Positions 52,521 through 61,374 of a DNA stretch of 64,000 nucleotides are shown one piece after another (the first letter of the stretch is position 1; each line of letters opens with the position of its first letter). Position numbers and translations under genes: made by a program. The notes under the pieces were generated by a model. The model saw only the letters and a program-made list of their open reading frames with translations. It was not told the DNA's origin and searched no databases. Origin of the DNA: Paenibacillus_E oryzisoli_A (GTDB taxonomy: Bacteria; Bacillota; Bacilli; Paenibacillales; NBRC-103111). Where the stretch lies: positions 40,868-104,867 of the forward strand of contig NZ_JBCMUN010000022.1 in assembly GCF_050467285.1 (NCBI RefSeq), read 5' to 3'.

Positions 52521-52550
52521 TCCTCAATGAAAATAAAATCTTGATCACAA

Positions 52551-52590
52551 AGAAAGGAGCTGGCCACGAATTCTCCGTGACACAACTCCT
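52551..52590 (-). terminator. probable terminator of the stalk-domain gene
   Basis: On the reverse strand AGGAG and CACG pair with CGTG and CTCCT, followed by TTTCTTTG. It is 17 bp past the stop at 52607. Confidence 0.5.
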
Positions 52591-52606
52591 AACTGGGCAT
52601 ATGATC

Positions 52607-53269
52607 CTAAGCGCCAGGCACGACGACCAACCCGTTCAGCTCGTCTGAACCGTCTTTATACGTAAGTCCGGTAACCATCCACTTGCCGTCCTTCATGCCG
52701 ACGGTCACCTTTACCGTTCCCTCTCCGGCGCTGCCCGTCGAGGTTTTCAATTGAAAGCCGACATCATAACTAACGCTGCCATTGTCCGCTTGAACGCCAT
52801 CGGATACTTGATAGCTGTCTATCCACGGGCTGGACACGCCCGTCACCCAATTGAGATCCTCATACGTCTTCACCGTTTCGCTCCGCAGTTCCGGGGAAAG
52901 CAAAGCGTATTGGGCTGCACCGTTGCGGTTCTTCACCTCTTTGGCCCAAGTTTTCACCGCTTGATCAGCGGATTCCGCAGCCAAAGCGGTTTGCAGTAAA
53001 TCAATTTGCCGCTGCATCGATGCGCGATCGGATTGGTTGACAGTAACCGTTTGTTCAGCTTCGTTCCACTGCACATCGGCCCCCAGCGCTTCAGAAACCG
53101 CCCGGATCGGTACCATCGTGCTGCCGTCAATGATTTGAGGCGGCACTTCAGGGGTAATCACATTGCCGTTAACGATGAGCTTGAGCCCGCTTGCTGAATA
53201 CGCAACACCACTAAACATGGCCAACGCTACGACTGTACTTAATAACACCACCGATTTCTTTTTCATCAT
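52607..53269 (-). CDS. secreted stalk-domain (copper amine oxidase N-terminal domain-like) protein
   Basis: 220 residues. Sec signal peptide MKKKSVVLLSTVVALAMFSG ending near AYSA. The mature N-terminus is a copper amine oxidase N-terminal-type domain: LIVNGNVITPEVPPQIIDGS, MVPIRAVSEALGADVQWNE, then QTVTVN. The C-terminal 100 residues (TWAKEVKNRNGAAQYALLSP, KDGKWMVTGLTY) look like an NTF2-like fold. Such stalk domains are common in Paenibacillus surface proteins. Function unknown. AGAGG lies 5 nt before the ATG. Monocistronic. Confidence 0.85.
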   Translation of the reverse strand: MMKKKSVVLLSTVVALAMFSGVAYSASGLKLIVNGNVITPEVPPQIIDGSTMVPIRAVSEALGADVQWNEAEQTVTVNQSDRASMQRQIDLLQTALAAESADQAVKTWAKEVKNRNGAAQYALLSPELRSETVKTYEDLNWVTGVSSPWIDSYQVSDGVQADNGSVSYDVGFQLKTSTGSAGEGTVKVTVGMKDGKWMVTGLTYKDGSDELNGLVVVPGA

Positions 53270-53360
53270 ATACACCTCTTTTAATATGACTGATTGAAAT
53301 GAACAATCTTCACACAATTAGACGAACCAGCACGAGGTAAGGTTGCATGCCAACTCTTCT

Positions 53361-54830
53361 TCACTCTCCTTCCATCCACGCCGCTGCCAAATCCATGGCC
53401 TTCTTAAAACGGATTCTTCCCTCTGTCACCAAAGCTTGCTTTGCTTTGTCATATTCGCCTTCGAGCATCCATTTGGCGTTCTGATCTTTAATGACACCGA
53501 ACTGCTCCCAAGCGTCACCAAGCATTTCGCAATATCGGCGATCCTTCTCCGTAGTTGCTTTAGCCTCCAGCTGCCCGAAACAACGTGCCAACTGCGCTTC
53601 ATTCGCTATCTTTTGCCGATACCATGCCTGAATTCTATCGATCTCACGCGATTCGATCATGGAAACCATGACGGCTCGAATGGCCATCGCCGCTTCAATC
53701 CATTGATCCACTTCCTGCTGCAGCGGGTGACTGTCCTCCGGAGGCGGCAGCCTGAATTGGGACACCGAAGACCGCAAAGATAAACTTTGCAGCACCGACT
53801 CTTGAATGTTAGCGTTAATATCCAGCAAGTTTTGCTGCTGAATTTCGGCCGAGGCCAATACTTCCTCACTGCCGGCCGCAACTTGTTGAATCATCGCCGA
53901 CGTTTGGTTGACGGAATCCGCAATCGATAAGGTGCTGCTCGTAATGCCGGCCAGGCTTCCGTCGACTTCTTTCATCTCACCAACGATCTGTCCGAGGAAC
54001 GTCTCGACTTTCTGATAGTTGCCAACAGCTGTTTCCAAGGTATGCACCCCTGTCCCAATGGCAGCATCGATCTTGTGTATCGACACACTCAGCACTTCGG
54101 CGCTGTTCGCCACTGTACGGATCACATCTTGAATGCCTGAAGTTCCCTGTTTCGTTTGAACGGCCAATTTCGTAATTTCCTGTGCGACAACCGCGAATCC
54201 TTTGCCATGCTCGCCTGCACGCGCCGCTTCAATATTTGCATTCAGCGCGAGCAGTTGAGTCTGAGCGCTGATTTCTTCAATCACGCTTGTCATGGCAGCA
54301 ATTTTCGCAATTGCCTCGCTTAGACGACTCATTCGCTCTTGCACTTGGATGCTTTCATCAGAAATGCAGCGCATGTGCTCCACTGCGGACAGCATGTCGT
54401 TCGATCCCCTGATCACATCACTCGATAGTATTTCCGAGGAACGGACAATTTCACCGTTTTTTCCTGTTACATCCTGCAAAAAATGGTGAATTCGCTTCAT
54501 TTCATCCGCAATGTCGAAGACGTATTCGGAGGCATCCTGCATCCCGACAGCCATTTCGCGAATGGTGCTGGTCACGCCATCCACTTGTTCAGAAATCATC
54601 GCCGATCTCGTACTCGTATCCTCCATCTTGCGATGGAGCGCTTTGGAAGAATGATCGACCACACGCACTAGCGATTTTAGACTTCGGATCGTTCGATTTA
54701 CAATCGGTTGCAGACCGGACCTTGGATGGACGGACGCGCTGTATTTGCTTACTCGGAAGTCTCCGTCCGCCAATTGGCTCAGACTGCTTTCAATGTGATG
54801 ATACTCGCCTGCATGCATGAGTTTAATCAT
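53361..54830 (-). CDS. soluble methyl-accepting chemotaxis protein
   Basis: 489 residues with no membrane helix. The signalling hairpin is intact: IEEISAQTQLLALNANIEAA, then RAGEHGKGFAVVAQEI. A short N-terminal region of about 60 residues replaces a periplasmic sensor. After the methylation helices comes a further 130-residue helical domain (HPLQQEVDQWIEAAMAIRAV to MDLAAAWMEG) that looks like a four-helix bundle and may be the sensor. It would act in the cytoplasm on CheA/CheW. GGAGG is 8 nt upstream of the ATG at 54828-54830. Confidence 0.88.
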   Translation of the reverse strand: MIKLMHAGEYHHIESSLSQLADGDFRVSKYSASVHPRSGLQPIVNRTIRSLKSLVRVVDHSSKALHRKMEDTSTRSAMISEQVDGVTSTIREMAVGMQDASEYVFDIADEMKRIHHFLQDVTGKNGEIVRSSEILSSDVIRGSNDMLSAVEHMRCISDESIQVQERMSRLSEAIAKIAAMTSVIEEISAQTQLLALNANIEAARAGEHGKGFAVVAQEITKLAVQTKQGTSGIQDVIRTVANSAEVLSVSIHKIDAAIGTGVHTLETAVGNYQKVETFLGQIVGEMKEVDGSLAGITSSTLSIADSVNQTSAMIQQVAAGSEEVLASAEIQQQNLLDINANIQESVLQSLSLRSSVSQFRLPPPEDSHPLQQEVDQWIEAAMAIRAVMVSMIESREIDRIQAWYRQKIANEAQLARCFGQLEAKATTEKDRRYCEMLGDAWEQFGVIKDQNAKWMLEGEYDKAKQALVTEGRIRFKKAMDLAAAWMEGE

Positions 54831-55135
54831 AGGACAGACCTCCATAAATGGGATAAAAAAAGGCCACAGAACACCCCTCAGAAACCGGGATGCCATGCGG
54901 CTCCTTTGCCGTTATAGCAATAAAAAACGGATAAATATTGGCAGCAGCTATCACATCGTTGTGGTAGTGAGACCATTATAGTCGACACCCAAATTTCATG
55001 TCAATATACATAACATAAAATTAACATCGAAATCACCACATATCCCGTCGTCTCTTGAATATATTTAGTAACAAGCCTTATTTCCTCATGTCTGCATCGC
55101 GTCCCGCTTACCATAAACGTTAAGGAGGTGTCCCC
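54831..55135. other. 305-bp intergenic region between mcp and yhbH
   Basis: This divergent spacer holds promoters for both genes, but none that I can define well; a loose sigma-E-like pair near 55035-55065 is not convincing. No open frame or strong hairpin is seen. The yhbH ribosome binding site AAGGAGGTG is near 55121. Confidence 0.5.
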
Positions 55136-56293
55136 ATGACAGAGCCCTTATTTATCGTTTCCAAAGAGGATTGGTCGCTGCATCGCAAAGGATACCAGGA
55201 TCAAACCCGGCATCAGGAGAAAGTAAAGGAAGCCATTAAACAGAACCTCCCCGATCTGGTGACGGACGAGAGCATCATCATGTCCAATGGCAAACAAGTT
55301 GTGAAGGTGCCGATCAAAAGTCTGGATGAATACCGGTTTCGGTACAATTTTAACAAAGGGAAGCATGTTGGACAGGGGGACGGCGAATCGCAGGTAGGAG
55401 ATGTGCTGGGCACCGATCCGCAGCCGGCGCAAGGCCCCGGCAAAGGCGAAGGTGCAGGCGATCAGGCCGGTGAGGATTATTATGAAGCGGAAGTGAGCAT
55501 GGAAGAGCTGCAGGCTATGCTGTTCTCCGAACTCGAGCTTCCGAATCTGCAGAAAAAAGAGAAGAAAAATATGACGACGACGGAAGTCATTTTTAACGAT
55601 ATTCGTAAAAAAGGAATCATGTCCAACATCGACAAGAAGCGGACGATTCTAGAGAATATGCGTCGCAACTCCCGCACTTCCGCGCCGGGCATTCATCACA
55701 TTTCCCCGGACGATCTCCGGTTCAAGACGTGGGAAGAAGTCGAGAAGCCGCATTCCAATGCGCTGATCATTGCGATGATGGATACCTCGGGGTCCATGGG
55801 CTCTTTTGAAAAGTACATAGCCCGCAGCTTCTTCTTCTGGATGACCCGCTTCCTGCGCACCAAGTACGAGAACGTCGAGATTGTGTTCATCGCCCACCAT
55901 ACGGAGGCGAAAGAGGTCACGGAAGAGGAATTTTTCACCAAAGGCGAAAGCGGCGGCACCATCTGCTCCTCGGCGTACCAGACGGCGCTCGATATTATCG
56001 ACAAGCGCTATCCGCCGTCGCAGTTCAATATCTACCCGTTCCATTTCTCGGATGGCGACAACCTGACCTCGGACAACGAGCGCTGCGTCAAGCTCATTAC
56101 CCAGCTCATGGAGCGCTGCAATATGTTCGGCTACGGCGAAGTCAACCAGTATAACCGCAGCTCAACGCTGATGTCGGCGTTCCGCCACATTAACAATCCG
56201 AAGTTCATGCATTATGTCATTCGGGAAAAAGGTGAAGTCTACAAAGCGCTCAAAACCTTCTTTACCAAGCAGGAGAGCGTACCAGCCCAATGA
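55136..56293 (+). CDS. yhbH: sporulation protein YhbH (DUF444)
   Basis: 385 residues. The N-terminus (FIVSKEDWSLHRKGYQDQTR) and the DUF444 body match Bacillus YhbH. A Gly-rich linker (about 80-115) leads to a von Willebrand A-like domain with the MIDAS motif DTSGSMG and the FHFSDGDN segment. YhbH is usually grouped with the PrkA kinase and SpoVR and is made in the mother cell during sporulation. Here prkA is not in the window and spoVR is 3.5 kb away. AAGGAGGTG gives a strong start. Confidence 0.93.
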   Translation: MTEPLFIVSKEDWSLHRKGYQDQTRHQEKVKEAIKQNLPDLVTDESIIMSNGKQVVKVPIKSLDEYRFRYNFNKGKHVGQGDGESQVGDVLGTDPQPAQGPGKGEGAGDQAGEDYYEAEVSMEELQAMLFSELELPNLQKKEKKNMTTTEVIFNDIRKKGIMSNIDKKRTILENMRRNSRTSAPGIHHISPDDLRFKTWEEVEKPHSNALIIAMMDTSGSMGSFEKYIARSFFFWMTRFLRTKYENVEIVFIAHHTEAKEVTEEEFFTKGESGGTICSSAYQTALDIIDKRYPPSQFNIYPFHFSDGDNLTSDNERCVKLITQLMERCNMFGYGEVNQYNRSSTLMSAFRHINNPKFMHYVIREKGEVYKALKTFFTKQESVPAQ

Positions 56294-56310
56294 ATGCCTA
56301 CCCTTTATCT

Positions 56311-56359
56311 CCCCCTCACCGATTCATGCTATAATGTGGACATGAATCGGTGAGAGGGG
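56311..56359 (+). promoter_or_regulatory. inverted repeat enclosing a promoter -10 box
   Basis: CTCACCGATTCATG (56315-56328) and CATGAATCGGTGAG (56341-56354) are perfect 14-bp inverse copies, extended by C-run/G-run. The 12-bp spacer carries TATAAT (56330-56335), and TGCTATAAT reads as an extended -10. Transcription for the AraC gene at 56363 would start inside the repeat. It could be an operator, and at RNA level the terminator stem of yhbH. Confidence 0.6.
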
Positions 56360-56362
56360 AGT

Positions 56363-57265
56363 GTGGAGGGCTTGCAGGTTGCCTTTCGAACAGCAGAAGA
56401 CTTAAGCTCGGCCGTGGATGCCGTGTTTCGCGAAATTCCCGTGCTGCTGTATCACAAACTCGACGCTGTCGCCCCCTATCCCGGGTTCCAAAGCCATAAT
56501 GGGATTGAAATGTATTATGTCGAAAGCGGTCAAGGCTTGTATTTGGTCGGGGATGAAACCTATATACTGGAGCCTGGCACACTTATGATCATCCGCCCTT
56601 TTACCTTGCACAAAGTGTTGCAAACCGATGCGAATTTTAATATTTGCCGCAGTGTGCTCATGTGGAAAGAAGAATTCCTGCTGGAGGGCTGGCCGTCCCA
56701 AGAGCCTTTTCCGTTAGCGCACATGCCGGCGGACTGCTGCCGCGTAGCTTTTGAACCGGGGCAACGAAGCCGGATTAGCGGTATTTTAAGCCATATTAAC
56801 GCGGAATGGACCGAGAGGCAGCCTGGCTATTTGCCGGTGATCCGCTGCCTGATCCAAGAGCTGCTCCTGCTCGCCTACCGCCGTCATCAGCTGGCGGAGC
56901 AAGAACTGACGCTGCCTCCTGCAGCGCAGCTCCCGCAGGAAATTTCCTACCTGGTGCAGTTCATCTCCGGACATTTTCAAAGCGAGCTCACACTGGAGGA
57001 ACTGAGCAAGCTGGTGCATATGAATCCTTCTTATCTCAGCTCGCTGTTTCACAAGCATGTCGGACTTACGATCACCCGGTTCATTGCCGTCAAACGCATT
57101 CATTACGCCAAGAAGCTGCTTCGGGAGACGGAAATGCCGATCGCCGACATTGCCTACCAAAGCGGGTTCAACCACCCTACCTATTTCACCAAAACGTTTA
57201 AAAAGCAGGAGCCGATGACGCCAGCGGCTTATCGCAAAGCACATGGTTCTGTTGGAAGAGGGTAA
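56363..57265 (+). CDS. AraC family regulator with cupin sensor domain
   Basis: 300 residues. The cupin-type N-terminus (NGIEMYYVESGQGLYLVGDE, then EPGTLMIIRPFTLHKV) is followed by the AraC domain (LEELSKLVHMNPSYLSSLFH and IADIAYQSGFNHPTYFTKTF). The GTG start has AGGGGAGT upstream. It lies between yhbH and the convergent hydroxyacid dehydrogenase/galactonate dehydratase operon, which it probably regulates. Confidence 0.9.
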   Translation: MEGLQVAFRTAEDLSSAVDAVFREIPVLLYHKLDAVAPYPGFQSHNGIEMYYVESGQGLYLVGDETYILEPGTLMIIRPFTLHKVLQTDANFNICRSVLMWKEEFLLEGWPSQEPFPLAHMPADCCRVAFEPGQRSRISGILSHINAEWTERQPGYLPVIRCLIQELLLLAYRRHQLAEQELTLPPAAQLPQEISYLVQFISGHFQSELTLEELSKLVHMNPSYLSSLFHKHVGLTITRFIAVKRIHYAKKLLRETEMPIADIAYQSGFNHPTYFTKTFKKQEPMTPAAYRKAHGSVGRG

Positions 57266-57284
57266 CCATGTCTGAAAAGATGCC

Positions 57285-57335
57285 AAACAAGCCAAAGAAC
57301 CCATGCTTTTCGCGCATGAGCTCTTTGGCTTGTTT
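57285..57335. terminator. bidirectional terminator
   Basis: AAACAAGCCAAAGA pairs perfectly with TCTTTGGCTTGTTT, with an inner CATGC/GCATG stem. It separates the convergent AraC and dehydrogenase genes. Confidence 0.8.
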
Positions 57336-57358
57336 CGGTTGCGGCGGCACCTATCTGT

Positions 57359-58342
57359 CTATCGCCGCCATACTTCCGGATTCAGCAGATTCTCCGGCCG
57401 TTCCCCGCGCAGCACCGCCGCCATATTGGCTGCCGCCTTCATCGCCATGGCCGACCGCGTCTGCACGGTGGCGCTGCCGATATGGGGCACCGTCACCACC
57501 TGCGGCATGCTCAGGAAGGGATGCCCCTGCGGCAGCGGCTCTTGCTCGAAGACGTCGAGGCCGGCCCCGGCAATCCGCTTCTCCTGAAGCGCCTCAATCA
57601 GCGCCCTCTCATCCACCACACCGCCTCGCGCCGTGTTGATCAGGATCGCATCCTTCTTCATCAGGCCGAGTTCCCGCGCCCCGATCATGCCCGACGTCTC
57701 AGGCGTCAGCGGAGCTTGCAGCAGCACATAGTCGGAGCGCTGCAGCAGCTCGTCCAGACCCGCGTACTCCAGCCCTTGCTGTTTCTCATTCGAGATTCGC
57801 GTGCGATTGTTGTACAGCACTTTCATTTGAAAGCCGGAGGCTCGCCGGGCAATCGCCTGCCCAATTCGGCCCAGCCCAACAATGCCCAGCGTCGCGCCAA
57901 AAATGTCCTTCCCCAGCATCAGGCTGGGAAGCCAGCCGTGCCACTGCCCACTTTTGACATAGTGATCCGCTTCGGGAATACGCCGAGCCGTGGACATCAG
58001 CAGTCCAAAAGCCAAATCCGCCGTTGTCTCCGACAGCACATCCGGCGTGTTCGTCGCCGCTATGCCTCTAGCCGTCAGCGCGTCCAAGTCCAGATTATCG
58101 TACCCGACCGCGATGTTGCACACCGCCTTGAGCTTGGGAGCCCGCTCCAGTTGGGTTGCGCGGATTTTGTTGCGGGAGTAGGCCATCAGACCGTCGGCCC
58201 GCTCCAACCCTTGATAAAACGGCTCGTCCCCCAGCATCTCCTCCACATCCCTGTAATCGACATCCGCATAATCGCTCAAGTAGCGGATAACCGCCTCGGC
58301 ATTCGGAATCCGGCTAGGGATAAATACAATCGGTCTGCTCAT
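57359..58342 (-). CDS. D-2-hydroxyacid dehydrogenase (glyoxylate/2-ketogluconate reductase-like)
   Basis: 327 residues. NAD-binding motif GLGRIGQAIARRASGFQMKV followed by LYNNR, where Arg instead of an acidic residue favours NADPH. Catalytic Arg (INTARGGVVD), Glu (DVFEQEPLPQ) and His (VPHIGSATV) are in place. The GRHPR/2-ketogluconate reductase group fits best. It is 35 bp after the galactonate-dehydratase-like gene, so it may reduce a keto-acid product of that pathway. Confidence 0.9.
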   Translation of the reverse strand: MSRPIVFIPSRIPNAEAVIRYLSDYADVDYRDVEEMLGDEPFYQGLERADGLMAYSRNKIRATQLERAPKLKAVCNIAVGYDNLDLDALTARGIAATNTPDVLSETTADLAFGLLMSTARRIPEADHYVKSGQWHGWLPSLMLGKDIFGATLGIVGLGRIGQAIARRASGFQMKVLYNNRTRISNEKQQGLEYAGLDELLQRSDYVLLQAPLTPETSGMIGARELGLMKKDAILINTARGGVVDERALIEALQEKRIAGAGLDVFEQEPLPQGHPFLSMPQVVTVPHIGSATVQTRSAMAMKAAANMAAVLRGERPENLLNPEVWRR

Positions 58343-58377
58343 CTGCTAGTCCTCCCTCACTTCTACTGCCGCGCTGC

Positions 58378-59526
58378 CTACCACTCGGCAATCGAACCGT
58401 CCTTGTGCCGCCATACCGGATTGCGCCAGCGGTGGCCTTGCTCCGCCATTTGCTTCACATAGGCTTCGTTGACCGTAATGCCAAGCCCCGGCCCTTGCGG
58501 AATTTGCACGTAGCCGTCCTTATAACTGAATACCGCCGCATCTTCCAGGTAATCCAGTAAGTCGTTCCCCTGATTATAATGTATCCCCAGGCTTTGCTCC
58601 TGAATGCAAGCGTTGTACGCCGTCGCGTCAACCTGCAGACAAGCGGCAAGTGCAATCGGGCCCAGCGGGCAGTGCGGCGCAAACGCCACGTCGTAAGCCT
58701 CCGCCATCGCCGCGATTTTCTTGCATTCCGTGATGCCTCCGGCATGGGACAGATCCGGCTGAATGATGTCGACATACCCCTCGGACAACAGCTGCTTAAA
58801 ATCCCACCGCGAAAACATCCGCTCCCCCGTCGCGATCGGCGTGCTCGTATGATTGGCGATTTCCCGCAGCGCTTCATTGTTCTCAGGCAGCACCGGCTCC
58901 TCAATGAACATGAGCTTGAACGGCTCCAACTCCTTGGCGAGCACCTTCGCCATCGGTTTATGTACACGGCCATGGAAATCGACGCCGATGCCAAAATCCG
59001 TCCCCACTGCCTCCCGGATCGCGGCTACCCGCTCCAGCACGCTTTCAATTTTGGCATGGGAATCGATATATTGTAATTCTTCAGTCGCATTCATTTTAAT
59101 CGCGGTAAAGCCCGCCTGCTTTTTCTCAAGCGCCGCCTGGCCCACATCCGCCGGACGGTCGCCTCCGATCCAGGAATAGACCCGCATAGAATCGCGGCAC
59201 GCACCGCCCATCAACTGGTGAATCGGCGCCCCGTGGTACTTTCCTTTGATATCCCACAAGGCCTGATCAATGCCGGCGATCGCGCTCATCAAGATCGGAC
59301 CTCCCCGGTAAAAACCGGAACGGTACATCAGTTGCCAGTGGTCCTCAATGTTTAGCGGGTTTTTGCCGATCAAGCCGTCCATCATTTCCCGGGCGGCAGC
59401 CTGCACGGTATGCGCCTTGCCTTCAATGACCGGCTCTCCCCAGCCAACAAGACCCTCATCCGTTTCTATTTTCACAAATAACCACCGCGGCGGTACAATA
59501 TACGTCTCATATCCGGTAATTTTCAT
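58378..59526 (-). CDS. dgoD: D-galactonate dehydratase-like enolase superfamily enzyme
   Basis: 382 residues, the same length as E. coli DgoD as I recall it. It starts MKITGYETYIVPPRWLFVKI. Enolase superfamily landmarks: KMNATEELQYID (base region), metal ligands Asp in GVDFHGR, Glu in FIEEPVLPEN and Glu in ATGERMF, then DLSHAGGITECKKIA and APHCPLGPIALAA. It dehydrates galactonate (or a close sugar acid) to the 2-keto-3-deoxy acid. GGGAG is 8 nt before the ATG. No 2-keto-3-deoxygalactonate kinase or aldolase is in the window. Confidence 0.87.
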   Translation of the reverse strand: MKITGYETYIVPPRWLFVKIETDEGLVGWGEPVIEGKAHTVQAAAREMMDGLIGKNPLNIEDHWQLMYRSGFYRGGPILMSAIAGIDQALWDIKGKYHGAPIHQLMGGACRDSMRVYSWIGGDRPADVGQAALEKKQAGFTAIKMNATEELQYIDSHAKIESVLERVAAIREAVGTDFGIGVDFHGRVHKPMAKVLAKELEPFKLMFIEEPVLPENNEALREIANHTSTPIATGERMFSRWDFKQLLSEGYVDIIQPDLSHAGGITECKKIAAMAEAYDVAFAPHCPLGPIALAACLQVDATAYNACIQEQSLGIHYNQGNDLLDYLEDAAVFSYKDGYVQIPQGPGLGITVNEAYVKQMAEQGHRWRNPVWRHKDGSIAEW

Positions 59527-59653
59527 ACAGCTTGCTCCCTTCGGGTTGACTGATTCATGTGGATGCACAAAAAGCGTACCATACGACAAGACCTAATCCC
59601 TGTACATATTTTAGCAGTTTGTTGTACGAAATTTAGATGTTCGGCACATCCAA

Positions 59654-59683
59654 ATCATATCCCCCTCCCCCGGCTCATACAAT
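59654..59683 (+). promoter_or_regulatory. sigma-E-like promoter of spoVR
   Basis: ATCATATC (59654-59661) and CATACAAT (59676-59683) are 14 bp apart. The -10 is an exact match to the sigma-E consensus and the -35 is close. It lies about 80 bp upstream of the spoVR start, consistent with mother-cell expression of spoVR in Bacillus. Confidence 0.65.
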
Positions 59684-59765
59684 GTTACGAACCTGAATTT
59701 ATTCATCCTACAGCCACCCGGGGTCTGTATTCGGTCGATACATGGAATCTAAGGAGGGAACCGAC

Positions 59766-61199
59766 TTGCACCAGGATGAGATCCAAGCATTAGAGCGAGC
59801 CATTGATGAAATTACCGAAATAGCCAAAGGCTTTGGGCTCGACTTCTATCCGATGCGCTACGAAATTTGCCCGGCTGAAATCATTTACACGTTCGGGGCC
59901 TACGGCATGCCCACGCGGTACAGCCACTGGAGCTTCGGCAAAAATTTTCACCGAATGAAGACGCAGTACGATTTTGGCCTTAGTAAAATTTATGAGCTCG
60001 TCATCAACTCCGACCCTTGTTACGCGTTCCTGCTCGATGGCAATTCCCTTATTCAAAACAAACTGATCGTCGCTCACGTGCTTGCGCACTGCGACTTCTT
60101 TAAGAACAACGCCCGGTTCGCCAAAACGAACCGCAACATGGTCGAAAGCATGTCGGCCACCGCCGAACGCATTCGCCAATACGAGCTGGAATATGGCATC
60201 GATGAGGTTGAGCAATTTATCGACGCCGTGCTCGCGATTCAGGAGCACATCGACCCGGTGCTGACGCTGACCTACCGTCAAGCGCGCAAGCGCCAGGAGC
60301 AGAACCGGGCCGCCGCGCCCCATCAGAAGATAGAGAACACCTTCGGTTACGAGGACCTCTGGGAGCTTGATAACCGGAACAAGCCGAAAGCCGGACCGGA
60401 TAGGGACGAAACCAAGCGCTTCCCGCCGCAGCCCGAGAAAGACCTGCTCCTGTTCATCGAAGAGCACGCGCCGTACTTGGAGAATTGGCAGCGCGATATT
60501 TTGACCATGCTGCGCGATGAGATGCTCTATTTTTGGCCGCAGATGGAAACCAAAATTATGAACGAAGGCTGGGCCTCCTACTGGCATCAGCGCATCCTGC
60601 GGGAACTCGATCTCACCGAAGAGGAGACGATCGAGTATTCCAAGCTCAACTCGTCCGTCGTCGTGCCGTCACGGCATACGCTCAACCCGTACTACCTCGG
60701 AGTCAAAATTTTTGAAGACATCGAGAAGCGCTGGGATAACCCGACGGAAGAGGAACAGCGTCTGTTCGGACGCAAGCCGGGACAGGGCCGCAGCAAAATG
60801 TTTGAGGTGCGCGAATACGAGTCGGATACCTCGTTCATCCGCAACTATTTGAATAAACCGCTGGTCGAAGAGCTGGATTTATACGTGTTTGAGAAGAAAG
60901 GGCCGGAATGGAAAATCACGGATAAAACGTGGGAGAACGTGCGGGACCAATTGTTCTACTCGCGTGTCAACGGCGGGTTCCCTTACATTTTGGTGGAGGA
61001 TGGAGATTATCAGCGGAACGGCGAATTGTACCTGAAGCACGCGTACGAGGGCGTTGAACTGGATCTCAAATATTTGGAGCGGACGCTCCCTTACATTCAC
61101 AAACTCTGGGGCAAGCCCGTGCATATGCACACGATCGTGGAGGATAAACCGGTGCTGTTCACGTTTGATGGGAAGAAGCATCATCGGCGGTTTTTATAG
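59766..61199 (+). CDS. spoVR: stage V sporulation protein R (SpoVR family)
   Basis: 477 residues. The family opening (AKGFGLDFYPMRYEICPAEI, YGMPTRYSHWSFGK), the central NKLIVAHVLAHCDFFKNN and MNEGWASYWHQRILRELD, and the C-terminal NLNKPLVEE-type NYLNKPLVEELDLYVFE all match SpoVR, which is needed for a normal spore cortex. The TTG start at 59766 follows AAGGAGGG at proper spacing; the ATG at 59742 has no site. A sigma-E-like promoter is upstream and a terminator follows. It is usually clustered with yhbH and prkA. Confidence 0.94.
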   Translation: MHQDEIQALERAIDEITEIAKGFGLDFYPMRYEICPAEIIYTFGAYGMPTRYSHWSFGKNFHRMKTQYDFGLSKIYELVINSDPCYAFLLDGNSLIQNKLIVAHVLAHCDFFKNNARFAKTNRNMVESMSATAERIRQYELEYGIDEVEQFIDAVLAIQEHIDPVLTLTYRQARKRQEQNRAAAPHQKIENTFGYEDLWELDNRNKPKAGPDRDETKRFPPQPEKDLLLFIEEHAPYLENWQRDILTMLRDEMLYFWPQMETKIMNEGWASYWHQRILRELDLTEEETIEYSKLNSSVVVPSRHTLNPYYLGVKIFEDIEKRWDNPTEEEQRLFGRKPGQGRSKMFEVREYESDTSFIRNYLNKPLVEELDLYVFEKKGPEWKITDKTWENVRDQLFYSRVNGGFPYILVEDGDYQRNGELYLKHAYEGVELDLKYLERTLPYIHKLWGKPVHMHTIVEDKPVLFTFDGKKHHRRFL

Positions 61200-61211
61200 G
61201 GAGATGGAGGG

Positions 61212-61240
61212 GCATGGTCCAGGGGATCATGCTTTTTTAT
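61212..61240 (+). terminator. terminator of spoVR
   Basis: GCATGGTCC and GGATCATGC pair with one mismatch around AGG, followed by TTTTTTATTT. Confidence 0.75.
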
Positions 61241-61374
61241 TTATGAAAAAATTCAGATCCCCTCTTGAACCTTACGTAACGTAATGGATTATAGTGAACA
61301 CAACAGCAGGACAACACACAGGACAACGTCCAAAAATCGCACAAGATGAATTCGAAATTGGAGGAGAAGCGGTC

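Noticed and set aside
55035..55065. A sigma-E promoter upstream of yhbH
   Set aside because: The -10 region departs from CATACAAT at too many positions to support a call, unlike the one upstream of spoVR.
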